Shown here piece by piece: positions 43,640 to 56,961 of a stretch of 64,000 nt of DNA. The stretch is from Hanleya hanleyi (Eukaryota > Mollusca > Polyplacophora > Lepidopleurida > Hanleyidae), in the NCBI GenBank assembly GCA_036873755.1, contig JAVTVY010020470.1, positions 19,390-83,389 on the forward strand, in the 5' to 3' direction. The notes beneath the pieces are model-generated. The model was given only the letters and a program-made list of their open reading frames with translations, did not search any database and was not told where the DNA came from. Positions within the stretch are counted from its first letter, which is position 1. The number at the start of each line of letters is the position of its first letter. The translations under genes were made by a program, and so were the position numbers.

Positions 43640-46035
43640 GGAATTAGCTCGTGTTAACCTTTTACTGTGGGCTGTATGCGAAATGAAGTATGGTTTTACC
43701 ATAGACTTTCCTTCTTTATATTTCCAATACATGTGATATTGTGTAATACATTGTAGATTATGCTAGCTGTATAGTCAATGTGAGGTTCACAATATATCTT
43801 GTACCAAGAGTTGTAGAGAGACAAAGCTGGTGTGACCTTTACCCGAGAATATATCTCTAGTTGTTAAAATTTTGAAGCAAAACATAAATTTCATCAATTC
43901 CGCAGCACACCGGCATTTTCTTACAACGAAAATATCCAAGTTATATACTGTAAATTATCACAGTCAAAACTGACACGAGCAATAGGTATATATTTTGATT
44001 GTTTTGGCATTTTCGCGTTCATCTAATCTAAAATATGACATTACAAGCGTTTGGTCCGTCATTCATAAATCAGCCGTCGTCCATTAAAGAATATCCGCGT
44101 CCATAATCCAAAGACCTATTCCATATTCCATATAACAGTATGAGCACCAAATTCAAAAAGACAATCATAGTATACATAAACCTAGGCTTGTTTCCTGCAA
44201 GAGAGAAGCGGTCAACAGTTTTCAATGATGCCGGCAAGACATCATGATGTTCCAAAAATATCAAATCCGTATCGCTGATCATATCCAACCATGAAAATTA
44301 TGGGCAATCGGTCTCAGGTCCAATCAAAACCACTCCAGTGATTTCAATATCACCATATATGCAATGATGTTGAATCGAAAGATTATTTTGGATGGGGTGT
44401 CATAGTTTAGATATATATCAAAATTTTGATTATTGGAGATATATAAAACGAAATACCCGCTATAATTTATACGAAAAGCTAAAAATGTATATATAAATTT
44501 TCAGCGTCTTGTCAACGCAGTTTTGCAGCATTTTGGAGCGTGAGAATTATACAAACTGTAACCTGGGTACTGTTTCTGTATTGAAGACAGTTTTTGGTAC
44601 GGAATTGAACTGATATAGTGTATGGCTTCTTGAAGGAAGCCGCGAGCTGGATTGTTCTCGGGCAAAGGCCACATCGCCTATACTTTCTGATTGTAAGATT
44701 TTACATGGAACAAGAATATATCACCTCCAATAAAAAGTACATTTTAAAACAATATATGGATAAGTTTGGTCATTAGAAAGAACCAAGATCAGTTTTGGTT
44801 TGAGGCGCCACATTTGTATTGTATAATGCCGCGAGAATACCAAAATGATTCAAGTAGCCTGATCTACCATAAATCAATTAATATGCTATTGACCAACGCA
44901 ATTTTTCAAGACTGATATTTCAGTTTGTAAACTTCACGTCTCACAACGAAGTTTTTCTTCTATATACATCACATAATATTTCATTTGAATCCATCATGTA
45001 AATGTTCAGAATTTCTCGAAATAAATGTTTTTACCTCTTTTTTTCTTTTTTATCACCGTACTATTTTGATTGAATACATAATCAGACCACACATGCATGT
45101 TTTAAAATTTGAAAATATATGGATTTTGGCAATTAAATATAATCATTGATTTCACTTGTCATACCAGCAAAATCCGAGTCTGAGCAAAAATATAAAATTG
45201 TATATAAGTGCTCTATAGATATTTTTATCTCCAAAAATGATACTGGTTGTCTGTAATTTCGTCTTACAAATCTATCTATAGGTTTATGTTTGTATGCAAA
45301 ATAAGTTTGGTTTGAAGTGTCTTATTATTGTTAATAGAGAAAATCCTCTATAAAAATCCTCTATATGAGCAACATATCTCCATTTTCATACAGATGACCA
45401 TCCCAATTTTTCGAGGCTGATATTGCAGTATGTATTCAAGAAAAGTATAATTATGCGGGTTTTGAAGTGACAAAAAAAACGATGTTATTACCGTTGCTCA
45501 CAAAGGACTCTTTCCAGGCGTCACATATATTTTCATACATCGTCACGTATTTCTATGACAACAAAAGTTAACCTCGTGGACTTTAATTTCTTCTACAGGT
45601 GTTTCTATCAAGTTTATTTCTGTATTCAAAATATTTAGTCTTAAAACTACTTATTTAAGTTGAACTTTCGATACATCTCCACGCCTCTAATTAAGCTCCG
45701 CCTACTCGTACATGTAGTGTGTCAATCATGGAGGATCATGAGAGTGCTGGTCGATCAAGGAAAATGGGCAGCTGATCACAGGCCATTACGTTGCAGTAGG
45801 TGGAGCTTAGTCAGGTGCGTGGTGATGACGGAACTAAAGGAATGAAAGTTTGTATGCAGCATTCAGCTCAGCTTCCATCCTTGTAGTTTATAATTTGATA
45901 TCCTGAACTTCCACCAATCTTGACTTGTTATATTAAGTATTATAAAAAAGTTAATTACTGCTTGATGGTGAACGCCACTTCTAAACAAAGACAGAGAGAC
46001 TCATACAATTTAATTCGATATCATATCGAATTCTT
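43640..46035. other. No gene seen; AT-rich intergenic DNA
   Basis: 2.4 kb with only short frames and no recognisable repeat ends. TAAAAATCCTCTATA-type short duplications near 45,345. Confidence 0.5.
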
Positions 46036-46039
46036 TTAT

Positions 46040-46605
46040 ATGGGCCCAGGTCGAAACCGAAAACGTCCAATACCCTTCCCCCAACCATTCCCTGCCTGCG
46101 CATGCGCACCATTGCGCTACTTTTACTCCACACCAGTCCAGTTGGACGTTACCTCATAACAGCTTCAAACTGACGCCCTCCCCAACCCAATCCGACCAAT
46201 ATGGGTCCATCTTTATGGTTGGCCGTAGAGGACAAAAATCGACATTTGGTGTAGACACATAATCTTAGCCAATCACAGAGCTTATGTACGTGTTGACATT
46301 CATTATTTTGCATCCACATACAATTTAAGTCGATATCATATCGAATTATTTTATATCCATATACATATTTTTTGGATACTGCCTCGAATATTCCAATGCT
46401 ACATCAAATTAATTTGTATCCCCATTCAAAATCATTTAGATACTGTATCGAATCAATTTGTAAGCGTGTACATATTATTAGATATGGCATCCCAATATTT
46501 GAAGTGTGGTCGGCCACAGAGGACAAAAATCGTTATTTAATGTAGACACATATTCTTAGCCAATCACAGAGCTTTTTTAATTCGATATTATATCGAATTA
46601 TTTTA
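46040..46605 (-). repeat. Third, partial copy of the 15-kb repeat block, in reverse orientation
   Basis: Carries a 175-bp-family unit (46,050-46,200) and two copies of the AT-rich sub-family with GGACAAAAATCG and CTTAGCCAATCACAGAGCTT. It continues between Helitron-like insertions at 47,235-47,317 and 47,946-48,005, so three insertions hit one copy. Confidence 0.7.
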
Positions 46606-47234
46606 CATGGCAGTGTGACTAACGTCACAGGACCTACGAAGTAGGGTTTGATATGATTTAAGTTTGTACACGAGAGATGACTTGGGGGCCCTATGTGCTA
46701 TCGTGAGGAATTTATATAGCAGTTTCTCAATGACAGTGGGTACTATTAACTTTCCCAGATGTCACCGCTGGTGCATCATTAGCGTAGCAACTATTATCGC
46801 CCTCAGTTCCTATTACCCTGGACAGTTATCAGCCCAGCAGTACAGCACGAGGTCACCCATCCAAGTCTTGACCGGGCTCAAAGTCGCTTAACTTCGGTGA
46901 TTTTACGAGAACCGGTGTGTCGTGATATGCCGTATCAGGGAACCTTCAAAAGTCACAGTGAAACATACAGCCAAGGATTCCCGATGGGCATGACGGTGCA
47001 CTCGCTGAGCCATCAATAAATAATAATAAAAAAAAATTATAAATCAAATTTTCATCAGAATTCGGTCAGCTCAGAACGTGCTCGTAACAATGCCCTAATG
47101 CACGTTCATGCCAAAAATCAAGGTTCTAATGTCAATGGGTCTCCTTATTTTGCCGACGAGAGGATTCGGATGGACTGACTCACTCACTCACTCATTACCG
47201 GACAATTTGCAAATGGTAGCCTACTCCGTAGGAA
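46606..47234 (+). mobile_element. Helitron-like element, copy D (629 bp)
   Basis: Begins CATGGCAGTGTGACTAACG and ends GCCTACTCCGTAGGAA. The flanks GAATTATTTTA and TATCCGTATAC join to give the uninterrupted sequence seen at about 46,345, with no target duplication, between A and T. Near-terminal CCTACGAAGTAGG (27 bp in) and CCTACTCCGTAGG (2 bp from the end) are asymmetric inverted repeats. Contains a 5S-rRNA-like segment. No coding capacity. Confidence 0.75.
46832..46934 (-). pseudogene. 5S rRNA-like segment inside the Helitron-like element
   Basis: The minus strand reads TACGGCATATCACGAC, then TCTCGT, GAAGTTAAGC, GCCCGGT, ACTTGGATGGGTGACC and TGCTGTACTG in 5S order and spacing. The parts corresponding to box A and box C of the internal promoter are best kept. 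Too diverged to be a functional 5S gene. The nested copy at 48,434 keeps only its last part (to about 48,682). Confidence 0.7.
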
Positions 47235-47318
47235 TATCCGTATACATATTCTTTAGATAATGCATCGAATATTTCAATACTATATCAAATTAATTTGTGT
47301 ATGCATTGCAGATGATTT

Positions 47319-47944
47319 TCCTACGAAGTAGGCTAAAGATTGCAAATTGTCCGGTAATGAGTGAGTCAGTGAGTCAGTGAGTCCATCCGAATCCTTTCGT
47401 CGGCAAAATAAGGAGAACCGTTGACATTAGAACCTTAATTTTTGGCATGAAGGTGCATTAGGGGATTGTTACCAACAAGTTCTGAGCTGACCTACTTTTG
47501 ATGAAAATTTCTAGTGATTTTTGATGAAAATCACTGGTGATTTTGACTTGGGCAGAGCCCATCTTAATATAGGCAGGATTTCAACTGGGGGTGGGGATTT
47601 CCAAGTTCGCGTCGGAGTCCTAATGCCTACCCTACTTCGTAGGTCTTGGGGCCGTGTGGTCATATCATCCATGCTAGGGGCCGTCTGGTCTTGGGGCCGT
47701 GTGGTCATATCATCCGTGCTAGGGGCCGTGTGGTCATATCATCCATGTTGCCACATGAACAGGTACAATAAAAGCGTACCTGAGATACAACACATATCAG
47801 GAATCGTTAGATTCTTGGTATGTGCTTTAGAATAGGTTAACCAGAAGACTATTCTGTGAAGTCATGTGACGCAGTCAGTATGTCGGCACCTCTTCCCACT
47901 TCCCTTATATGTGTTGTAATTGTGACGTTAGTCACACTGCTCAT
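47319..47944 (-). mobile_element. Helitron-like element, copy H2 (about 626 bp)
   Basis: Reverse orientation: starts TCCTACGAAGTAGGC and ends GTGACGTTAGTCACACTGCTCAT. It contains three ~33-bp repeats of GGGGCCGTGTGGTCATATCA (47,647-47,750). The exact ends are a base or two uncertain. Confidence 0.65.
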
Positions 47945-48005
47945 AGATACTGTATGGGACCATTTTGTATCCGTATACATATTATTTAGATATGGTATCC
48001 TAATA

Positions 48006-51000
48006 CATGAGCAGTGTGACTAACGTCACAGGACCTACGAAGTAGAGTTGGCATTAGGACTCGAACGCGAACTGAACTCTTGGAAATCCCCACCCCCAGT
48101 TGAAATCCTGCCTATATTAAGATAGGCACCGCCCAAGTCAGAATCGCCAGTGATTTTCATCAAAAATCACCAGGAATTTTCATCAAAAGTAGGTCAGCTC
48201 AGAACTTGTTGGTAACAGTCTTCTAATGCGCCTTCATTCCAAAATTTAATTTTACAATTTTTTAACTAAAGGAAACAGATTGAATAATAAAGGTTCAGTA
48301 GATTTCAAGCTTTACGTGTGAAAATACATTTACATCTCTTTAATGGTTTTCAGTGCCCTTGTCCAGGATCAAAACAACTTTTTGAATCACATTATTTTCC
48401 CAACAATACAACAAATTTTTATATATAGTACTACATGGCAGTGTGACTAACGTCACAGGACCTACGAAATAGGGTTTGATATAATTTAAGTGTGTACTCG
48501 AGAGATGACTTGGAGGCCCTGTGTGCTACCATGAGAGAATTTATATAGCATCTCTAAATTGACAGTGGGAACTATTAACTTTTCCAGATGTCATCGCTGG
48601 TGAGTCTTTAGCATAGCAACTATTATCGCCCTCAGTTTCTATTACCATGGGCACTGATCAGCCCAGCAGTACAGCACGAGGTGTTGGGAGGAGAGTCCGA
48701 GAGAGCGGGCCCCCCCCCCCCTCTTCTCGGCATTAGGAGATTTTTTTCAAATTAGCGTAGGGAATGGTGCTCTGTCAGAGCAGTTGAGAAGTAAATGTTT
48801 CAAGTCCCAAAATAAGACCGGAAACTGGAAAAGAAACACAAATTTGAAGTGAGAACGGTCAAGATCAGAGATTTGTTAGAATGCAAGAATCAAAAGAGAG
48901 CCATTCTCCATGGATATATTTATTTGGCATTCAACTTCAAGGTACCTCATCTGAAGAGAGTACATAATAATAATCAATGAACAATAAAGCACACACGAAA
49001 AAAATAAACAACTGGTTATAGGTTACTGAAAAACACATCGATGATTTTATTATTGATCTCTTCAGTAATAACAGATAATAGGGTCATTGTTGTGTTTAAA
49101 TTTAGTAATTTCTCTCATAAAATCCAGTAATTTTTTATTTCTTTTTGAGGTAGAACATTTTTTAACTAATGACTGAACTGAAGAAATTATGCAATGTTGT
49201 ATAGGCTGGATATATAAAACGTGCAGTATAATATGCCTTCAACGGAATTCCAAGACCAGCAAATGAGTGAAAACGGATACCATCGGAATATGTGTCAACA
49301 TTACAGTGAGGCTAAAAATAGATTACTCCAGAATCTCCAGTTTAATACTAGATTCAAGTGTACTGTTCAACTAGCCATATTATAGATATCTCATAGTACA
49401 TGTAGATCTAATAGACTGATTACGACGTACGAGCGAGCGCACAGATGCATGTGTACTTTTAATATAGATATAATTAAAACATATTTTGGAAGCTGACGTC
49501 TTAGAACAACAACAACGACCACCGAAAGCCAACAAATACCCTGACGCTTCTGTGAGAAGAAGTTTTTCAAAGTTGCTTGGCGCTTCTGACAATGATTTAT
49601 AAAATACATGTACATGTACATGTAAAGTGATACTCGTGGCTCGGTAAAACTTCGCAGCAGACGAAATAACAACCTCCATTCTCCGATAAAATGATTTGCT
49701 TCCTTCATGCATCGTGGCATATACAGCTCGGGAAGCGTGGCGTGGACTATTAGGCAAAACATGGCGGAGCTACCTGGAAACGTATAATGCCGACATATTT
49801 TGGCAAGTACCATTAAAGTTACTGATATTTTCGAGTGCTGGGCGCATAATTTTTTTTTTTTTTTTTTTGCTTTAGTGCTGGGCGGCCGAAGTTAGTCCCA
49901 GGCGCTTAAAAGTCACAGTGAAGCGTACAGTCAAGGGTTCCCGATGGGCATGACAGTGCACTCGAGTCATCAATAAATAATAAAAAATTAATTATAAATT
50001 AAATTTTCATCAGAATTCGATCAGCTCCGAACTTGCTGGTAACAATGCCCTAATGCACGTTCATGCCAAAAATCAAGGTTCTAATGTTAACGGTTCTCCT
50101 TATTTTGCCGACGAAAGGATTCGGATGGACTGACTCACTCACTCATTACCGGACAATTTGCGATCTGTAGCCTACTTCGTAGGAATAGTAGAAAGGTAGC
50201 ATTTATGTAGTTTACGGTAATTCAACTCAAGACCAACACCTTCTCTGCACAAGATAATAATGATTCTATGTCATTCTCCTGAGCATAACCGGTACAAAGA
50301 TGAATAAATAGCGTCTCTACATCACGTTGTTATCTAGATATATGAGACAACACATTTTGGGCATCGGCAATCTGATGAATGTACTATTCCGGTTTTCTTG
50401 TTTCACATTATATTCTATGGCGGTTGATCGGTGATTTTCTTCACTGATAAACGTTAAACCACCTTAGCTTCGTTGCGTGAATCGGAATTGCATTGCTGTG
50501 ACACACCAACACACTCCGTGGCAGTGATTCTGTATTCCCTAATCAAGGAATCAAAATGGATCAAGATTTGAAATGACAAGAAAAATTTAGACATATTTTG
50601 TTTACACATGTAATTTTTTGTTTAAATTATATCCAAGTGTGATATGTATAGTCAATATTCAAGAGGTACAAAAAAAACTCAAGTTATCATATTTTCACAT
50701 CATGATCAAACTTACTTTATCTAGTTAAATTCTACCAAAAGAAGACCCTTTAAACATGCCGTCATGGCTTTGTTTCACCCTCAGTAAACTTTTATCATTG
50801 TCTCTCACACAGACTAATCTGAAGGATGATACCACATCTTTCTTTCTTCTGCTGGGTTATTGCACCAGGCTGACTGAATTGGTTGATGTAGGATATTTCA
50901 CCATCAGTGGGTAATTTGACCTGAATTTGGAGCCTGATGTGGTCAGTGATGAAATGTTTGGATGTGAAATAGGATACACGTTAAAGGCCACAGTTTACAT

Positions 51001-51414
51001 ATATCTATAACAATATACTGAATTGTGTGTATTGAGGCTGGCATAGCGGTGTAGATAAATGCACTAACAAATGATGGAAAATTAGCATTTCCTATTTCAT
51101 AAAAACAATTACGTATGGCATATCCCACCACTGTGTTATATATACAGTGAAACATACAGCCAAGGGTTCCCGATGGGCATGACAGTGTACTCGCTGAGCC
51201 ATCAATAAATAATTAAAAAAATAATTATAAATCAAATTTTAATCAGAATTCGGTCAACTCAGAACTTGCTGGTAACAATGCCCTAATGAATGTTCATGCC
51301 AAAAATCAAGGTTCTAATGTCAACGGTTCTCCTTATTTTGCCGACGAAAGGATTCGGATGGACTGACTGACTCATTACCAAACAATTTGCGATCTGTAGC
51401 CTACTTCGTAGGAA
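48006..51414 (+). mobile_element. Helitron-like element, copy A (3.4 kb including a nested copy)
   Basis: Starts CATGAGCAGTGTGACTAACG and ends TACTTCGTAGGAA. The outer parts (48,006-48,433 and 50,186-51,414) match copy C, and parts match copy B. The middle section 50,390-50,755 is unlike copy C. No helicase or Rep frame. Short frames near 49,400-49,800 lie in the nested insert and have no known domain. Confidence 0.7.
48434..50185 (+). mobile_element. Helitron-like element, copy N, nested in copy A (1,752 bp)
   Basis: Left end CATGGCAGTGTGACTAACG, right end CTACTTCGTAGGAA. Removing it restores TATATAGTACTATAGTAGAA exactly as found uninterrupted at about 55,910-55,930, with no target duplication. 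Its middle (48,683-49,909) is unrelated to copy D and includes a T22 tract near 49,850. Confidence 0.8.
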
Positions 51415-51737
51415 TATTTCGATATAGCATCGTATTGAACCAATGAAATCGTCGGAATTATAGACACAAAAAATCACTTCCGCTCCTATAATCACTACAG
51501 CCAATAGAATCAACTTTTATGCAAATGTTTGTCGCGCATCGTGGTTAGAAATGGCTGTGTGCAGGGGTGTCTGTGTTCATCAGTCGCACACAGTCGTTCA
51601 CATCTCTTCTGAAGCTATGCAGAAATTGCTCCCTGTCTGTACGAGACATATTTCAGCCTTTCCGTGCCGAAAATGGGTGTTGAAAAATGGCTCGGTGTCA
51701 CATATGGCCACGCGTGGAATCTGTAACGCACGTTGTC
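51415..51737. other. No gene seen
   Basis: Unique-looking DNA between copy A and the second duplicated block. A short plus frame (51,551-51,826) shows no known domain. Confidence 0.3.
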
Positions 51738-54492
51738 ATTGGTTGCTCTATTTCTACGGGAAACAGAACATTTTGTGGCGGAAGCGATTACGGTCATACA
51801 TGTTTCCAGTGGTTGTGATTGAATGAATTATGTATGACATATATGATTTCGATATAGGATCGAATTGATTACTATATAGGATCAAAATGGATACGATATT
51901 CCTACGAAGTAGGCTACAGATCGCAAATTGTCCGGTAATGAGTGAGTCAGTCAGTCAGTCCATCCGAATCCTTTCGTCGGCAAAATAAGGAGAACCGTTG
52001 ACATTATAACCTTGATTTTTGGCATGAACGTGCATTAGGGCATTGTTACCAGCAAATACTGAGCTGACCGAATTCTGATGAAAATTTGATTTATAATTAT
52101 TTTTTTTATTATTTATTTATGGCTCAGCGAGTGCACTGTCATGCCCATCGGGAACCCTTGGCTGTATGTTTCACTGTATATATAACACAGTACAAAACCT
52201 GGTGGGATACGCCATCCGTAATTGTTTTGAGAGCTAGAGGTCACAGCAGTGTAGCCCCATATGCCTATAAACAGATCAGAACTAACAGTCTGATAGGCTT
52301 GGGATTCGAGAATGCAGTTAATACTGCCATGGTGTAATAATTAAATTGTTCTTAGAGGTCAGAGCAGGGGAGACAAAAATAAACAGATCTGTCTGGGAGT
52401 TAAAAAAATATCGCAACAGATGGTACCGGTATTACATTAAACCATCGAGAGTGCAGATTCTATGAGTTCACATGTTGACGTCTTTATTAATTTATTACCG
52501 TTCATGGGCACATTTGAACAGCTGCCGTTAACTTGAGACACACACTTTTGCTATATACACACATGTTTTCATTAACTGCTACATTATGGGAAACGAAATT
52601 AAACAGATATGTAATCAGTATTAAGAGGCTGTATTTAAGATGCTAAGTACAATCCTCAACTTCTGCATTCATCAGATTGCCGATACCCAAAATGTGTTGT
52701 CTCATATATCTAGATAACAACGTGATGTAGAGATGCTATTTATTCGTCTTTGTACCGATCATGCCCAGGAGAATGACATAGAATCATTATTATCTTGTGC
52801 CGAGAAGGTGTTGGTCTTGAGTTGAATTACCGTAAACTACATAAATGCTACCTTTCTACTGTAGGACTATATATAAGAATTTGTTGTATTGTTGGGAAAA
52901 TAATGCGATTCAAAAAGTTGTTTTTGTCCTGGACAAGGGCACTGAAAACCATTAAAGAGATGTAAATGTATTTTCACACGTAAAGCCTGAAATCTACTGA
53001 ACTTTTTATTATTCAATCTGTTTCCTTTAGTTAAAAATTGTAAAATTAAATCGGCGAGCGTTATTTATTTTTGGAATGAAGGCGCCTTAGGAGACTGTTA
53101 CCAACAAGTTCTGAGCTGACCTACGTTTGATGAAAATTTCTGGTGATTTTTGATGAAAATCACTGGTGATTCTGACTTGGGCAGTGCCCATCTTAATATA
53201 GGCAGGATTTCAACTGGGGGTGGGGATTTCCAAGAGTTCAGTTCGCGTCGGAGTCCTAATGCCTACCCTACTTCGTAGGTCCTGTGACGTTAGTCACTGG
53301 TCATGTAATTACTATATTGGATCAAATTATCTCATATCTATACATAAAACTGCTATCTGATTCACTAAAATGTACCTGCATCAAATAGCCATTTTTGTCC
53401 TCCGTGGCCAACCGCACTTGAAATATTGGGATACCATATCTAAATAATATGTATACGGATACAAACTTATTCAATACAGTATCTAAATGATTCAAATGCG
53501 GATTCAAATTATTTTGATGCAGCATCGAAATATTTGATGCAGTATCTAAATAATATGTATTCGAATATACAATAATTCGATATGATATCGAATTAAATTG
53601 TATGTAGACAGATAATAATTAATGTCAAACAGCTCTGTGATTGGCTAATAATGTGTGTTTACACCAAATGTCGATTTTTGTCCCCTGCTGCCTTCCATAC
53701 ACCTCGACCCCAAAACGTCCAAAACCAATCCCTGTCTGCGCATGTACAGAATGTTGAAAACGGACGACACATTAGCCCAGTCGGACGCTCCTCCACGAGA
53801 GCTTCCAATCAAATACCCTTTCTCTACTACGAATGTACAGATAGACGGTATCCCCACCCCACACCCCTCCAGTTGGACGCTCCCCCACGAATGCTTCAAA
53901 CTGATACCTCACACAACCCAATCGGACCATATGGGTCAACCTAGATCCCAAAACGTCCACCTCGACCTGCCTGCCTACTGCGCATGCGTCATCAGCACTT
54001 TAAAAAAAAAAGTCAAGGTATGTCCATGAGTGGGTTCCCCATTGTGATTAACATTGTCCACTGCGCCAGATAGGACCTAACATGTCCACCCCGACCTGCC
54101 TGCACTTCTTAGCGAAAGTCAGCGTCTGGCCTCGAGATCCCTCTCATCGTGTTCTACATCGCGAGACAAAGAAAACAAGGTACCACAACCCGCCAGGCTG
54201 TGTCGAAATATTACCCAGTACCGCCATTTCATTTCCCCGTAAGATTAGCATTGGAAATCGTAAGTCTTATGTAAGGCAGATAATCTTACTGGGCCATCTT
54301 TTATCTGCAAATGACATCACAGAAAATGACATGTTCAATGTGACCCGCTGACCTAGAGAGTCACGTGGCCGGATGTGACGTCATCGTCACGCCACCAGCC
54401 TCACGTCTCAACCAAAATTTCACAAATCAATTTGCTCTCTTCCTACTACTTGTCAATTCCAAAATCCCCAAAAATATACACAATGTAATACC
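51738..54492. repeat. Segmental duplication block, copy 2 (left part)
   Basis: Colinear with 14,985-16,465 outside the Helitron-like copy B. It ends at ATATACACAATGTAATA, after which copy 1 continues directly but copy 2 has a 7-kb insertion. Confidence 0.85.
51899..53305 (-). mobile_element. Helitron-like element, copy B (1,407 bp)
   Basis: Runs from TTCCTACGAAGTAGGCTAC to GTTAGTCACTGGTCATG on the plus strand. Joining its flanks gives GATACGATATAATTACTATA, exactly the empty site at about 15,147 in block copy 1: insertion between A and T, no target duplication. Confidence 0.85.
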
Positions 54493-55383
54493 AGAGGACC
54501 AAGGGTCCTGAGGCAGTCGCTAATGAGGTGGCTATATTAATGCTATATCTAAGTGATAGCAAGTTCTTCCATTAACTATTGTTGTACTCTTGCATATCGC
54601 TCCAATTCTCTGAAAGGAGCCAAATTTCACATGTACAGTAATGGATTGTGAAACTTGGTATACAGGTATAACAATGTGTTTCAGTTGAAGATACCAGACG
54701 GGGAGGGTATTGTTACCAGGCAGTTGAATGATTGGTGGTGCCAGTGCTGATTCTTAAGTCTGTTCGTTGCTGCAAGGACTACTTACTGATGATGATGTTG
54801 CACCATTGACAGTGATTACCATATCCGATGTGTTGTCAAAGTACAAGTTTATGTATCCTGTTTACGTATGGTTTCAATGCACTGTAAATAAAGCATGCGC
54901 CCTATACAATGAAGGCATGGACTTGCTTAGTTTATATTTGTGACGGGCAGTTTATGTACACTGGAGGGTGTTTAATGACATGCTAGGGGCCCTGTAGAGA
55001 GCCTCCTGGTATTCGTGGCCAGCCAGCCTGCGGTGGCCCCTAGTGACCTGCACCTGTTATCCAGACTTGACCGAGATCTTGTCCGCATATCTGTACAGCA
55101 TTAGACAATGTGCTAGAATCTCGGGGAATGAAGGCCTGCCATTTGTATCCCAGAAGTTTATTAGATTAGGTAAATATGATGTTTGTACTTGTTTTATGAA
55201 TGGTGTTGACGAGTGATACTGCCAGAGCGCAGCACAGATAAACTTTGTTATTTAGCATTGAGATTGGTACTGATCAGCTGATGTTAACTTGTGTACATTG
55301 TACAGGCCATGTGCAAAGTTAAATAACTTTCCATTCTAAGCTTTCTGGTACCCGCTTCAGTTAATGTGAACACACTTTGTGTA

Positions 55384-56961
55384 CATGAGCAGTGTGACTA
55401 ACGTCACAGGACCTACGAAGTAGAGTAGGCATTAGGCGGGTTGGGGGAAACGGGTTGCACGGCGTGTTCGCACGACCTGTGCCCATCGCGGTGCGATGGA
55501 GTGCCCAAGTACATCCATCCATCCATCCATTAGGACGCGAACTGAACTCTTGGAAATCCCCACCCCCAGATGAAATCCTGCCTATATTAAGATGGGCACC
55601 GCCCAAGTCAGAATCGCCAGTGATTTTCATACAAATCACCAGAAATTTTCATCAAAAGTAGGTCAGCTCAGAACTTGTTGGTAACAGTCTCCTAATGCGC
55701 CTTCATTCCAAAAATAAATAACGATCGCCGATTTAATTTTACAATTTTTTAACTAAAGGAAACAGATTGAATAATAAAAAGTTCAGTAGATTTCAGGCTT
55801 TTACGTGTGAAAATACATTTACATCTCTTTAATGGTTTTCAGTGCCCTTGTACAGGATCAAAACAACTTTTTGAATCACATTATTTTCCCAACAATACAA
55901 CAAATTTGTATATATAGTACTATAGTAGAAAGGTAGCATTTATGTAGTTTACGGTAATTCAACTCAAGACCAACACCTTCTCTGCACAAGATAATAATGA
56001 TTCTATGTCATTCACTTTCATTTGAGAGTCCAGACATTCCACCATTCATGTGAACAAATTGTACTCAACATGGAATAATTAAATTCACACTTCCCATTTC
56101 TACCGTATCAGTACTATGTTACTATCTGTAGCAGTTGAAACCCAGTAAAACTTAAACAATTAAAACCAGTAAAGAAATTTGTCTGTTGAATAACAGAAAA
56201 TATGGTATGGAGATTTGAATGGGTAAACTACTAAACAACTTACATGATACCAACAAAATGTCCCAACACAAGCTGATAAATTCCTTGGGTGGCTTGCAGG
56301 ATGGCTTTGTTTCACCCTCAGTAAACTTTTATCATTGTTGCTCACAGGCTAATCTGAAGGACGATACCACATCTTTCTTTGTTCTGCTGGGTTATTGCAC
56401 CAGGCTGACTTAATTGGTTGATGTATGATATTTCACCACCAGTGGCAATTTGACCTAAATTTGAAGCCTGATTTGGTCTGTGATGAAATGTTTGGATGTG
56501 AAATAGGATACACGTTAAAGGCCACAGTTTACATATATCTATAACAATATACTGAATTGTGTGTATTAATAATGGCAAGTTGATAATAGCAGTGTAGATG
56601 AATGCACTAACAAATGATGGAAAATTAGCATCTTTTCATTATCATTTCATTATCCCATCACGTTTTGTACTGTGTTATATATACAGTGAAACATACAGCC
56701 AAGGGTTCCCAATGGGCATGACAGTGCACTCGCTGAGCTATCAATAAATAATTAAAAAAATAATTATAAATCAAATTTTCATCAGAATTCGGTCAGCTCA
56801 GAACTTGCTGGTAACAATGCCCTAATGCACGTTCATGCCAAAAATCAAGGTTCTAATGGCAATGGTTCTCCTTATTTTGCCGACGAAAGGATTCGGATGG
56901 ACTGACTGACTCACTGACTCATTACCGGACAATTTGCGATCTGTAGCCTACTTCGTAGGAA
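55384..56961 (+). mobile_element. Helitron-like element, copy C (1,578 bp)
   Basis: Starts CATGAGCAGTGTGACTAACG after an A and ends GCCTACTTCGTAGGAA before a T. The best-preserved long version. It holds an extra insertion near 55,436-55,530 ending in CATC repeats. No helicase or replication-initiator frame. Confidence 0.75.

Noticed and set aside
49391..49813. Overlapping 125- and 140-residue minus-strand frames in Helitron-like copy N
   Set aside because: Two frames open over the same bases with no known motif; no Rep or helicase signature.
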